Part shown: positions 1 to 8,231 of the stretch, in pieces | Layout of the letters: the number at the start of each line of letters is the position of its first letter | Numbering within the stretch: position 1 is the stretch's first letter | Notes under the pieces: generated by a model | Databases searched by the model: none | What the model saw: only the letters and a program-made list of their open reading frames with translations | What the model was told of the DNA's origin: nothing | Source of the DNA: Treponema sp. | GTDB lineage: Bacteria > Spirochaetota > Spirochaetia > Treponematales > Treponemataceae | Assembly: GCA_017617145.1 (NCBI GenBank) | Contig: JAFZWX010000080.1 | Span: forward strand, 1 to 21,408 | Direction: 5' to 3' | DNA length: 21,408 nucleotides | Program-made: the position numbers and the translations under genes

Positions 1-312
1 AACGTAATCTATGCTGAAAACGACGGTATGGCTAAGGGTGCTGTTGCTGCTCTTGATGAAGCTGGTATTACACACGGTGTAAACGGTAAAGTAGTAGTAA
101 TGGGATTCGACTGCAACAAGTGGGCTCTCCGTGAACTCTTGGCTGGAAACTGGAACTATGATGGACAGTGTTCTCCATTCCAGGCTTCTATCATCGAAAG
201 CATGATTTCTACAGGTAAAGTTCCTTCTAAGAAATACATCAACCCAGAAAAAGGTTTCGATGCTAAGACAATCACACAGGCTGATATTGATACATACGGT
301 CTTGGTGACTAA
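1..312 (+). CDS. Sugar ABC transporter periplasmic substrate-binding protein, C-terminal fragment
   Basis: The reading frame is open from the first base and ends at TAA 310-312, so this is the last 103 codons of a gene that begins before the window. The segment NDGMAKGAVAALDEAG is the hinge-proximal signature of type-I (ribose/galactose-like) periplasmic binding proteins, and the end ITQADIDTYGLGD matches the usual C-terminus of sugar-binding members of that family. The gene precedes an ATPase and two permeases of the same transporter class in the same direction, so it is most likely the secreted ligand-binding subunit of that importer. The intervening stem-loop at 344-388 would allow it to be made in excess over the membrane parts. 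The ligand cannot be read from this fragment; a hexose or galactofuranose is inferred from the neighbours. The signal peptide lies outside the window. Confidence 0.85.
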   Translation, partial: NVIYAENDGMAKGAVAALDEAGITHGVNGKVVVMGFDCNKWALRELLAGNWNYDGQCSPFQASIIESMISTGKVPSKKYINPEKGFDAKTITQADIDTYGLGD

Positions 313-343
313 TTTACAGCGCCTTTTGTAAGGTAATTCAAAT

Positions 344-388
344 ACGGCGTAAGATGTGTAGCTTGCATATTTTACGCCGTTTTTTTTT
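344..388 (+). terminator. Intercistronic stem-loop with T-run (partial terminator) between binding-protein and ATPase genes
   Basis: ACGGCGTAA at 344-352 pairs exactly with TTACGCCGT at 372-380, and a run of nine T follows (380-388). It sits 31 nt after the binding-protein stop and 20 nt before the ATPase start. Because the downstream genes belong to the same transport system and no obvious new promoter follows, it probably acts as a leaky terminator or 3'-end stabiliser giving more binding protein than ATPase. That role is inferred from similar arrangements in other sugar ABC operons. Confidence 0.8.
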
Positions 389-408
389 AGATTGTTTAAG
401 GTTTTTTT

Positions 409-1932
409 ATGGAAGAAAATGTAATTTTGACAATGCGCGGTATTTGCAAGGAGTTTCCTGGTGTAAAAGCTCTTAGCAATGTCGATTTTACTCTCCGTGC
501 AGGAGAAATACACGCGCTCATGGGTGAAAATGGTGCCGGAAAATCAACATTGGTAAAATGTTTGACTGGTGTTTACATAAAAGATCAGGGCGAAATTAGA
601 ATTAAAGGAATTGATAAACCAGTTTCGATTAAGTCGCCTCAAGATGCTCAGAATATGGGTATCTCTACTGTATATCAGGAAATCACTCTCTGTCCTAACC
701 TTACGGTTGCAGAGAATATTTATATTGGACGTGGAAAATACAAATTTATAAACTGGAAGGAGCAGAAGAAGAATGCTGATGAGCTTCTTACAAAGCTCAA
801 TATTCCAGCAAAAGCTACACAACAGCTTGGAACCTGTTCTCTTGCAGTTCAACAGATGGTTGCAATTGCACGAGCCGTTGATATGGAATGTAAGGTTCTT
901 ATTCTTGATGAACCAACTTCTTCTTTGGACGAGCATGAAGTAGAGCAGCTCTTTACTCTTATGCGCGACCTTAAAGCTCAGGGTGTAGGTATTATCTTTA
1001 TTACTCACTTCCTTGAACAGGTTTACGAAGTTTGTGATAGAATTACTGTTCTTCGTAACGGTGAATATATTGGTGAATATGAAATTAAGGATATGCCTAA
1101 GGTAGACCTTATTTCGGCCATGCTTGGTAAAGACCTTGAAGATATTTCAAAACTCAAGGATGAAAAGAAAGAGTTTACAGGCGAAGGTGCCGGTACTTAT
1201 GTTTACGAAGCAGAAAACCTTTCTAGTACAGAAGGTGTAAAACCTTTTGCCTTCCACATTAAGAAGGGTGAAGTAAACGGCTTTACAGGACTTCTTGGTT
1301 CCGGTCGTAGTGAAAGTGTACGTGCAATTTTTGCTGCAGACCAGGTTACAGGTGGTTCGGTAAAAGTAAACGGTAAGGATGTTAAGATTCATAAACCGCT
1401 TGATGCTATGAAAAACCGAATGGGTTATCTTGCCGAAGACCGAAAGGGTGATGGTATTATTCCAGATCTTTCTGTTAGAGAGAATATTATTCTTGCTCTT
1501 CAGGTTTTGAATGGTTTCTGGAAGCCATTTACAAGAGCCGAAGCAGAAAAGTTTGCTGATGAATATATTAAGCTTCTTAAAATTAAGACTGCTTCACAAG
1601 ATACTCCAATTAAATCTTTGTCTGGTGGAAACCAGCAGAAGGCAATTCTTGCACGCTGGCTTCTGACAAATCCTCAGTATCTTATTCTTGATGAACCAAC
1701 TCGTGGTATTGACGTTGGTACTAAAGTAGAAATCCAGAAGCAGGTACTTAAGCTTGCAGAACAGGGTGTTAGCGTAACCTTTATTTCTTCTGAAATTCAG
1801 GAAATGCTTACAGTTTGTTCAAGACTTATAGTTATGCGCGACCGTAAAATTGTAGGTGAATTAAACGGTTCAGAGCTTAGTCAGGATAACATTATGAAGA
1901 CTATTGCGGGAGGTACAGAAAAAAATGCCTAA
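409..1932 (+). CDS. ytfR: Sugar ABC transporter ATP-binding protein (two ABC domains, YtfR/MglA type)
   Basis: A 507-residue cytoplasmic ATPase that energises a CUT2-class sugar importer. The first ABC domain has an intact Walker A (GENGAGKS, residues 39-46), a variant signature around CSLAVQQMVAIARAV (143-157), Walker B LILDEPTSSLD (164-174) and switch His200. The second has the degenerate Walker A GLLGSGRSES (294-303) typical of this class, a canonical LSGGNQQKA signature (404-412) and Walker B LILDEPTRGID (425-435). The variant first signature and the ARAVD...KVLILDEPTSSLD context resemble YtfR more than MglA or RbsA, which agrees with the two separate permease genes that follow. The ATG at 409 has a modest AAGG at 398-401 as its ribosome-binding site. 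Length is normal. The subfamily is recognised from memory, so galactofuranose specificity is an inference. Confidence 0.9.
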   Translation: MEENVILTMRGICKEFPGVKALSNVDFTLRAGEIHALMGENGAGKSTLVKCLTGVYIKDQGEIRIKGIDKPVSIKSPQDAQNMGISTVYQEITLCPNLTVAENIYIGRGKYKFINWKEQKKNADELLTKLNIPAKATQQLGTCSLAVQQMVAIARAVDMECKVLILDEPTSSLDEHEVEQLFTLMRDLKAQGVGIIFITHFLEQVYEVCDRITVLRNGEYIGEYEIKDMPKVDLISAMLGKDLEDISKLKDEKKEFTGEGAGTYVYEAENLSSTEGVKPFAFHIKKGEVNGFTGLLGSGRSESVRAIFAADQVTGGSVKVNGKDVKIHKPLDAMKNRMGYLAEDRKGDGIIPDLSVRENIILALQVLNGFWKPFTRAEAEKFADEYIKLLKIKTASQDTPIKSLSGGNQQKAILARWLLTNPQYLILDEPTRGIDVGTKVEIQKQVLKLAEQGVSVTFISSEIQEMLTVCSRLIVMRDRKIVGELNGSELSQDNIMKTIAGGTEKNA

Positions 1933-3016
1933 GAAATCAATTAATATTCCAGAGCTGTGGAAAAAGTTTACACAGTCACAGCTTGTAATTCCTATTTCAG
2001 CACTGGTTGTTCTTGTAATCTTCAACCTTATCCGTGATCCAAGCTTCTTTTCTATTGTTATTAAGAAAAACAATCTTGGAAATACTGTACTTGCCGGAAA
2101 CCTTATTAGTATCTTAAACGGTGCTTCTGAGCTTGTAATTCTAGCAATCGGTATGACTTTTGTAACTTCGGCTACAAGAGGACAGGATATTTCGGTTGGT
2201 GCTTCTGCCGCTATTGCCGGTAGTGTGTTTGTAAAAATCCTTAGAGCACATACAATTACTGTTCCTGTAATTCTTCTTGCACTTGTTTGTGCTTGTCTTG
2301 TTGCAATTATTTTCTGTCTTTTCAACGGTATGCTTATTGCTAAGTTCAATATTCAGCCGATGATTGCTTCGTTGATTCTGTTTACTGCAGGACGCCCTAT
2401 TGCTTACTGGATAAACGGTGGTGCTACTCCAAACGTTGAAAGTAATCTTTTAGGTGCACTTGGTGGATTTATTCCGGGTATTGCAATTCCAAGTCCTATT
2501 CTGATTGTTATAGTATTCATTATTCTTGTTAAGCTTTTACTTAAGTTTACAAACCTGAGTCTTTATATTCAGTCTGTTGGTATTAATGAAAAAGCAGCAA
2601 GACTTAATGGTATTAATCCTGTATTAATGAAGATGATTGTATTCATTATCCTTGGTATTTGTGTAACACTTGCCGGTTCTATCAATGTCTGCCGAATTGG
2701 TCTTATTAACCACGAGACAATTCTTATTGATATTGAAATGGATGCAATTCTTGCAGTTGCAATTGGTGGTAACTCACTTGGTGGCGGTAAGTTTAAGCTT
2801 TCTGGTTCAATAATCGGTGCTTACATTATTCAGGCACTTACAATTACACTTTATGCAATGCAGGTTTCTTCTACAGCAGTTAAGGCTTACAAGGCAATCG
2901 TAATTATTGCAATTGTAGTTCTTGGTTCTCCTGTTATTAAAGAGCAGTTTGGAAAGCTCAAGAATAAAATCTCTGCTAAACCTAAGCATGCAGTTGCAGC
3001 AGTGGAGGTAAAGTAA
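1925..3016 (+). CDS. ytfT: Sugar ABC transporter permease (YtfT-like)
   Basis: A 363-residue inner-membrane permease of the BPD_transp_2 (CUT2) family, with many hydrophobic helices. GQDISVGA (residues 86-93) corresponds to the family's G-x-D-x-SVG motif, and VGINEKAARLNGIN (218-231) is the cytoplasmic loop that contacts the ATPase. ATG 1925 is preferred over an upstream in-frame TTG at 1904 because GGGAGG lies at 1908-1913 and it gives a natural N-terminus, MPKKS. It overlaps the end of the ATPase gene by 8 nt, so translation is probably coupled. The tail is rich in lysine and alanine. It would form a heterodimer with the next gene product. The Q in GQDISVG replaces the more usual glycine or isoleucine of GIDLSVG. 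Confidence 0.88.
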   Translation: MPKKSINIPELWKKFTQSQLVIPISALVVLVIFNLIRDPSFFSIVIKKNNLGNTVLAGNLISILNGASELVILAIGMTFVTSATRGQDISVGASAAIAGSVFVKILRAHTITVPVILLALVCACLVAIIFCLFNGMLIAKFNIQPMIASLILFTAGRPIAYWINGGATPNVESNLLGALGGFIPGIAIPSPILIVIVFIILVKLLLKFTNLSLYIQSVGINEKAARLNGINPVLMKMIVFIILGICVTLAGSINVCRIGLINHETILIDIEMDAILAVAIGGNSLGGGKFKLSGSIIGAYIIQALTITLYAMQVSSTAVKAYKAIVIIAIVVLGSPVIKEQFGKLKNKISAKPKHAVAAVEVK

Positions 3017-4084
3017 ATGGCTTTTAAGGATAAAATGAAAAATCTTTTTGCAAAAAAAGAAGGTAAACAGCCTATATCAAATACAAATCTTCTTCTGACA
3101 ATTACAATCTGTACCTTTGTTGTAATGTATCTGTTCGGAATGATCGTTTTTGGCGGCGGATTTTTGAATCCACAGCAGTTCTTTGATATTTTCAATAACA
3201 ACGGATATCTGATTATTGTTGCATTTGGTCTTACTATTGTAATGATTACCGGTGGAATTGATATTTCGGTTGGTGGTACTATTGCACTTATTACAATGAC
3301 TTCTGTTGTTGTTATGGAAGATCATGGCGGCGGAATCTTTACTTCACTTCTTATTGCTCTTGGTATTGGTCTTTTGATGGGACTTGTTCAGGGCTACTGT
3401 GTTGCTTATCTTAAGATTCAACCGTTCATCGTAACACTTGCCGGTATGTTCTTTACACGTGGTATGACTACTATTGTAAGTAAAGTACCTCGTACTGCTA
3501 CAAACGAAGCTTTCAACGCACTTAAGGATTTGTACATCAAAATTCCTGGAGTTGGACGCTATGCCCGTAATGGTAACTTTATTAATTCTTATATAGAAGT
3601 TGGTGTTCTTATAGTTATTGTCGTATTCATCCTCTTGTGGGCAATGCTTAAATGGACACGTTTTGGGCGCAATCTGTATGCTGTAGGTGGAAACAACGAG
3701 AGTGCTCTTATGCTTGGTATTAATGTTCAGCGAACAAAATTCTTTGCATACCTTCTCACTGGTGTTCTTGCAGGAATAGGAGGTTTTGTATACCTTCTTC
3801 ATACAGGTGCAGGTAATGCTTCAAATGCTACACAGGCAGAAATGCAGGCTATCGCTTCATCAATTATTGGTGGAACCCTGTTGTCTGGTGGTGTAGGAAG
3901 TGTTGTTGGTACATTGTTTGGTGTAATGTCTCTTAAAACAATCAACAGTATTGTAGTTGCCTCTGGCTTAAGGGAACCATACTGGCAGAGCATTACAATT
4001 GGCTTAATGCTTTGTTTCTTTATTCTTTTACAGAGTGTTATTTTGTCATACAGAAAGCGCAAGCTTGGTAATATGGCAGGATAA
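3017..4084 (+). CDS. yjfF: Sugar ABC transporter permease (YjfF-like)
   Basis: The second permease of the importer has 355 residues and belongs to the same BPD_transp_2 family. GGIDISVGG (residues 79-87) is the conserved membrane motif and VGGNNESALMLGIN (223-236) the ATPase-coupling loop. The start codon directly abuts the stop of the previous gene (TAA 3014-3016, ATG 3017-3019), with GGAGG at 3004-3008 as ribosome-binding site. Having two different permeases rather than one that homodimerises is characteristic of the YtfT-YjfF pair. The gene is followed immediately by a strong terminator at 4116-4143, so it closes the operon. Confidence 0.88.
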   Translation: MAFKDKMKNLFAKKEGKQPISNTNLLLTITICTFVVMYLFGMIVFGGGFLNPQQFFDIFNNNGYLIIVAFGLTIVMITGGIDISVGGTIALITMTSVVVMEDHGGGIFTSLLIALGIGLLMGLVQGYCVAYLKIQPFIVTLAGMFFTRGMTTIVSKVPRTATNEAFNALKDLYIKIPGVGRYARNGNFINSYIEVGVLIVIVVFILLWAMLKWTRFGRNLYAVGGNNESALMLGINVQRTKFFAYLLTGVLAGIGGFVYLLHTGAGNASNATQAEMQAIASSIIGGTLLSGGVGSVVGTLFGVMSLKTINSIVVASGLREPYWQSITIGLMLCFFILLQSVILSYRKRKLGNMAG

Positions 4085-4086
4085 TC

Positions 4087-5676
4087 TTAAGGATTCAAAG
4101 ATCCTCCTTTAAATTCACGGGGCGAAAGTCCCGTGTTTTTTTTGAATATATAGCTGAAGTAGTGTGGGTCAGAAAAACCACATTCATAGGCTATGTCATA
4201 TCCTTTCATATCAGTTTCTTTCATCAATTTTTTAGCTTTTTCAATGCGTACATCGGTAAGATATTCTATAAAGGTTGTTTTACATTCATGTGAGAAAATA
4301 GCGCTAAAATGATTTGGACTCATTGCAACTGCTTCTGCAACTGTTGTGAGCGTAGTATTCTGGTCTGCATAATTTTCTTCAATATATTTTTTTGCTTTAA
4401 GAATTACATCGCCATAACGGCTGGTGCTTTTTGAATTTCTAAATTCAAGGGCAAAGTTTAAAACATCTTCCATCGTCTTTTTAAATTTCTGTTCATCCGA
4501 AACAGCTTTATCTACATAGCTTCGCTGAACAATTTCGGGGTTAATTTGTTTTATATCTCCGCCAAGATTTTCAATCAGCTTTGAAACAGAAAAGATCATG
4601 TCTACAAGAATATAAGATGCAAAAACATTGAACTGACCTGGATTACTGTGAATTAAATTCATTGATTCTTCAATTATTGTAGAAATGTCATTTTTGCTTG
4701 CATATTTAAGTTTATCTACAAGAGGGTCGTTTTCTTTTAATTCAAGAAGAGCATTGCTGTTATTTAATTGTATGTCATCACTTGAAATAATTCTGTTTTG
4801 ATTTTCTTTATTGTCAAATTCAACAATTCTTTTGGCGTCTTCGTAAGAATCTGGAATTAATGAAAGATGGTCAACTGTTTTTCCAATACCTGTTATTACT
4901 ATGCAGTCAGAGTTATTTGTGGCAATATGTTCGATTGTTTCTGCAATATGAAAAACATTATCTTCGAGCTCTGATTGTGTTGTTCCTTTACAAATACAAA
5001 CGAGCCTGTTTGAATGATGAAAAAATGAATAAGTTTGTTCCCAGGTTCCAGAATAGGAATTCAAGCGTGAACAGGCTTCCTGTTGTTTCTGAATGTTTTG
5101 TGTAGTGCTTTCAATTTTGCTTATAAAAATTTTGTAATAACGTGAAAGTAAATCAATTCCAAGTTCCTGACATCGTGTCATTATGTTTGTCATATCTGCG
5201 GCACCATGAACAAGATTGTTCAGGAATTCCTTTTGCACAAGCTTTTCCTGAGTACGAAGCTCTTCTTTCATTTTTGTAATATCAGAGAGTTGAGTTCTTT
5301 CTTTATCTATTTGAGCAGAAATCTTTTTAAGACTTTCAATAACTTCTTCGGAAGTAAATGGTTTAAGCAGATAATCTTCAATGCCTATCGAAATTGCTTT
5401 TTTTGCATAATCAAATTCATCGTGACCCGAAAGAATTATTATTTTTATCCAGGGTTGTGTTTTTTTAATTGTTGCAGCAAGTTGAAGACCATCCATAAAA
5501 GGCATCTTTATATCTGTAATAAGAATGTCGGGTTTGAGCTCATGAATCATAGAAAGGGCAATTTCGCCATCGGTTGCTTCTCCTGCAAAAGAAAAGCCTG
5601 CTTCTTCCCAGTTTATCTTACTGCGGATTCCTTCGAGAACAATCGGTTCGTCATCAACTAAAAAAACGCTATACAT
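4087..5676 (-). CDS. Response regulator with AraC-type DNA-binding domain (YesN family)
   Basis: A 529-residue cytoplasmic transcription regulator. The N-terminal receiver domain (residues 1-120) has acidic residues Asp8 and Asp9, phospho-acceptor Asp55 in LITDIKMP, Ser83 and Lys105. A long helical linker follows, then a C-terminal AraC-type double helix-turn-helix (about 425-525) ending in YDIAYECGFSDPHYFSYIF and GLSPREF. The start at 5676 (MYSVFLVDDEP) is chosen over ATG 5691 because GAGG lies five bases before it and the upstream ATG has no ribosome-binding site. It overlaps the kinase gene by 8 nt. It is the likely output of the adjacent kinase and probably acts on the convergent sugar importer, since YesN-type regulators usually control neighbouring carbohydrate transporters. 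Its target is inferred from position only. Confidence 0.92.
   Translation of the reverse strand: MYSVFLVDDEPIVLEGIRSKINWEEAGFSFAGEATDGEIALSMIHELKPDILITDIKMPFMDGLQLAATIKKTQPWIKIIILSGHDEFDYAKKAISIGIEDYLLKPFTSEEVIESLKKISAQIDKERTQLSDITKMKEELRTQEKLVQKEFLNNLVHGAADMTNIMTRCQELGIDLLSRYYKIFISKIESTTQNIQKQQEACSRLNSYSGTWEQTYSFFHHSNRLVCICKGTTQSELEDNVFHIAETIEHIATNNSDCIVITGIGKTVDHLSLIPDSYEDAKRIVEFDNKENQNRIISSDDIQLNNSNALLELKENDPLVDKLKYASKNDISTIIEESMNLIHSNPGQFNVFASYILVDMIFSVSKLIENLGGDIKQINPEIVQRSYVDKAVSDEQKFKKTMEDVLNFALEFRNSKSTSRYGDVILKAKKYIEENYADQNTTLTTVAEAVAMSPNHFSAIFSHECKTTFIEYLTDVRIEKAKKLMKETDMKGYDIAYECGFSDPHYFSYIFKKNTGLSPREFKGGSLNP
4116..4143 (+). terminator. Rho-independent terminator of the importer operon, embedded in the convergent regulator gene
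   Basis: CACGGGGC (4116-4123) pairs with GTCCCGTG (4128-4135, one G-U pair) around a GAAA tetraloop, followed by eight T (4136-4143). It lies entirely inside the last codons of the opposite-strand response-regulator gene, where the same bases encode its conserved C-terminal GLSPREF motif. Transcripts of the importer would therefore end antisense to that gene's 3' end. Confidence 0.9.
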
Positions 5677-7123
5677 CCTGACCTCTGTCATTACAAGGAA
5701 TTGTAAATGAAATTGTACTTCCTTTTGTATATTCTGATTTTATAACAAGTCCGTCGGTTTTGTCACCATAGTAAAGCTTTAGTTTTTTATTTACATTGTA
5801 TAAGCCATAGACGGAAGAAAGTCTTTCTGTATCAATACTTGCATTAGAAAGTTCCTGTTGAACCTGTTCGAGCCTTTCCTGGCTAAAACCGGCTCCATCA
5901 TCAGTTACACAAAAAGTAATTGATTGCTTTGATTCGTCTGTATAATCGGCTGTTACTGTAAGATGTCCGCGTCCACGTTTATTTTTTATTCCATGATAAA
6001 TTGCATTTTCTACAAGTGGCTGAAGTACAAGTTTGATTATTTTATATTCAAGAATGTTTTCGTTTACCTGAATCTCATAATTCAAAATATCTGCATAACG
6101 GATTTTTTGAATTGTAAGATAATTTTTTATATGGTCCAGCTCCTGTCCTATTGTAATCCATTCATGACCGCGGCTAAGAGAAATGCGCAGGAACTCAGAA
6201 AATGCTTTTGTGATTTTCACAACCTCATCAGTTTTTTCTTCTTCGGCAAGCCAGATAATTGTATCAAAAGTATTATACAAAAAGTGAGGAGTGATTTGTG
6301 CCTGAAGCGCTTTCATTTCTGCTTTCTGGAAATTTTCCTGTTCCTGAATATTTTTTTTAATAAGAACATCAATCTGTTCAGTCATTGTGTTCATATTCTG
6401 GGCAAGAGTATTAAGCTCCGAAACATGCGGATTATCAATTCTTGCAGTAAGGTCTCCGTTAGCAACTTTTGTAGAAAGCTTTTCCATATCGGCAATTGGT
6501 TTTTGAATTGCTCCCGAAACTGAAATAAAACTGTTGAAAGAAATTATTACTGCCAGAATTGTAATGAGAATTTGAATTGCAGTAAGAATTATTGAAGTGT
6601 TTTTAATTGCCTGATTTGTTTTGCTTGCAGATTCAATTTCGGAAACAATAAAGTCCTGAATTAAATCGGAAAAAAGGGAAGTAATTGTTCTTATTTCATC
6701 AAGTGCTGCTTCATTTTGCGTAACAGTGCTTCCATTTTTCATATTGGTTATGAGCATATCAATGTTTCGTCGTAAAGTAAGAAGGGCTCTGTATGCAACT
6801 TCAAGCTTTGCACTGCTTTCGGGCTTTTTATTTTTTAACAGCATGAGTGTAAGACCAGAAGTTATTTCATCAGCCATTATATATTGTCGTCCGTCATTGA
6901 TTGCTTTTTTTCCGCAGATTATTTCCCATAGTTCAGAAGGAATTTCATCTTTTGCAATTCCGTTAATTTTGTTTGCAGTACTTACATTCCAGATAATCTG
7001 TGTGTATTGATTTGTATGAATTTGAGAAACGACAATTGAATAAACCGAAGGAATGAGTGTAATAAAAACAATTGAAATATAAGTGATAAGAAGTGTTTTT
7101 TTAAAGCTTTTATTATGTTTCAA
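5669..7123 (-). CDS. Sensor histidine kinase, YesM/LytS type
   Basis: A 484-residue membrane kinase. Two membrane helices (about 10-33 and 176-200) flank an extracytoplasmic region of roughly 140 residues. A HAMP linker (about 201-255) follows, then the His_kinase region with His280 in ALQAQITPHFLYNTFD and a HATPase domain with N-box LVENAIYHG (370-378), DDGAGF (408-413) and VYGLYNVNKKL (438-448). The start is TTG at 7121-7123, supported by AGGAG seven bases upstream (7131-7135); the next in-frame Met lies about 80 residues downstream and would remove the first helix. The periplasmic part has no recognised ligand-binding fold, which fits sensing through the membrane-anchored binding protein encoded 29 nt upstream. 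Confidence 0.92.
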   Translation of the reverse strand: MKHNKSFKKTLLITYISIVFITLIPSVYSIVVSQIHTNQYTQIIWNVSTANKINGIAKDEIPSELWEIICGKKAINDGRQYIMADEITSGLTLMLLKNKKPESSAKLEVAYRALLTLRRNIDMLITNMKNGSTVTQNEAALDEIRTITSLFSDLIQDFIVSEIESASKTNQAIKNTSIILTAIQILITILAVIISFNSFISVSGAIQKPIADMEKLSTKVANGDLTARIDNPHVSELNTLAQNMNTMTEQIDVLIKKNIQEQENFQKAEMKALQAQITPHFLYNTFDTIIWLAEEEKTDEVVKITKAFSEFLRISLSRGHEWITIGQELDHIKNYLTIQKIRYADILNYEIQVNENILEYKIIKLVLQPLVENAIYHGIKNKRGRGHLTVTADYTDESKQSITFCVTDDGAGFSQERLEQVQQELSNASIDTERLSSVYGLYNVNKKLKLYYGDKTDGLVIKSEYTKGSTISFTIPCNDRGQDV

Positions 7124-7130
7124 ATTATCA

Positions 7131-7135
7131 CTCCT
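7131..7135 (-). promoter_or_regulatory. Ribosome-binding site that fixes the TTG start of the histidine kinase
   Basis: On the minus strand AGGAG is followed by TGATAAT and then TTG. The seven-base spacing is ideal, and no ATG exists at the right place, so this site decides the start of the kinase. Confidence 0.8.
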
Positions 7136-7152
7136 GGCTGAAAATGGTTTTA

Positions 7153-8217
7153 TCAGTAACCGCGTGGTTCATAAAGAGAAAAATCGTCGTCCTCTGAAAA
7201 AACAGTTTCGGTGTTGTAAGTAATGCGTGGAATCTGTTCGCCATTTGCAATTTGTTTTACAAGCTGCATAAGCATTGGACCTAAGTTTGGATTACATTCA
7301 ACAACACAATTGAGTTTTCCAGCAATAAGTGCATCAATAGATTTTTGTTCTGCATCAACACTAATTATTATTGTATTTCTGGTGTTTACACCATATTTTT
7401 CGATTGAATCCAAAAGACCAAGTGTCATTGAATCATTGTGCGAATAGACAGCATCAATTTTCTGATCTTTATAATACAGACCGTCTGTTTTGTATTTGCC
7501 ATTACCTGATTGTGGGCGTGAATTTTCTATTAAATTTTCCACAATTTCTTTTCCGCGCGAACGAAGGAAGTCTCCGTCTTCAGAATGAATGATTTGAAAT
7601 TTAGGATCTGTTCCTATGATTTCTCTAAAGCCTTTTGCTCTTTCTCGCACAACGGAAGAATTTTCTGTACCAGACATTTCGAGAATATTAATCGTATCAT
7701 GAACGTCACGGCATTTATTTATAAGAAATCGTGCTGCTCTTCGTCCTTCTTCAAGACCATTTTCGCCAAGGAAACCTGCATAAAGTGATGTATCGGCATT
7801 TATCTGACGGTCAACGACAATTACAGGAATTCCTGCTTCCTGTGCTTCGGTAAGAACATTATCCCAACCGTCTTCGACAATAGGTACAAAAGCAATTACA
7901 TCTACCTGATAAACGATAAAAGAACGGATTGCTTTTAATTGATTTTCCTGTTTTTGCTGGGCATCATCAAAAATAATCTGTATGTCATTTTCTTCGGCAG
8001 CTTCCATTATGGATTGTGTATTTCTGGTGCGCCAGGCACTTTCGGAGCCAATCTGCGAAAAACCAAGAAGTAATTTATCGGGCTGTCTTATTTCTGTGAT
8101 AATTTCCTGTTCTGAAGAATTGTTTGTAAATTTGTGAATAAATATGATTGTAAAAACTGCAAGCAGAATAAGTATTAAAATAGAGACTATGTGTGTTTTC
8201 CGCAAATGCAGTTTCAT
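7153..8217 (-). CDS. Membrane-anchored YtfQ-like sugar-binding protein, probable sensor subunit
   Basis: A 354-residue type-I periplasmic binding protein. GFSQIGSESAWRT (residues 52-64), DDAQQKQENQLKAIRSFI (84-101), VDVIAFVPIVEDGWD and SLYAGFLGENGLEEGRRAA follow the galactofuranose-binding protein YtfQ closely. The N-terminus has one hydrophobic helix (about 9-29) after positive residues, with neither a lipobox cysteine nor a clear signal-peptidase site, so it is probably an uncleaved membrane anchor. It is the first of three tightly spaced genes ending in a YesM kinase and an AraC-type regulator, rather than lying with the permeases. Its likely job is to present bound sugar to the kinase, as XylFII does for LytS in clostridia. 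ATG 8217 has AGGAG five bases upstream. Transport use cannot be excluded. Confidence 0.85.
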   Translation of the reverse strand: MKLHLRKTHIVSILILILLAVFTIIFIHKFTNNSSEQEIITEIRQPDKLLLGFSQIGSESAWRTRNTQSIMEAAEENDIQIIFDDAQQKQENQLKAIRSFIVYQVDVIAFVPIVEDGWDNVLTEAQEAGIPVIVVDRQINADTSLYAGFLGENGLEEGRRAARFLINKCRDVHDTINILEMSGTENSSVVRERAKGFREIIGTDPKFQIIHSEDGDFLRSRGKEIVENLIENSRPQSGNGKYKTDGLYYKDQKIDAVYSHNDSMTLGLLDSIEKYGVNTRNTIIISVDAEQKSIDALIAGKLNCVVECNPNLGPMLMQLVKQIANGEQIPRITYNTETVFSEDDDFSLYEPRGY

Positions 8218-8231
8218 AATTACTCCTATGA

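Noticed and set aside
544..1008. Open frames antisense to the importer genes, for example 544-1008 and 3344-3802 on the minus strand
   Set aside because: They lie wholly inside well-supported genes, have no ribosome-binding sites and translate to low-complexity cysteine- and asparagine-rich sequences that mirror the codon use of the opposite strand.
1904..1924. TTG 1904 as the start of the first permease
   Set aside because: Its upstream region lacks a ribosome-binding site, while ATG 1925 has GGGAGG at a workable distance.
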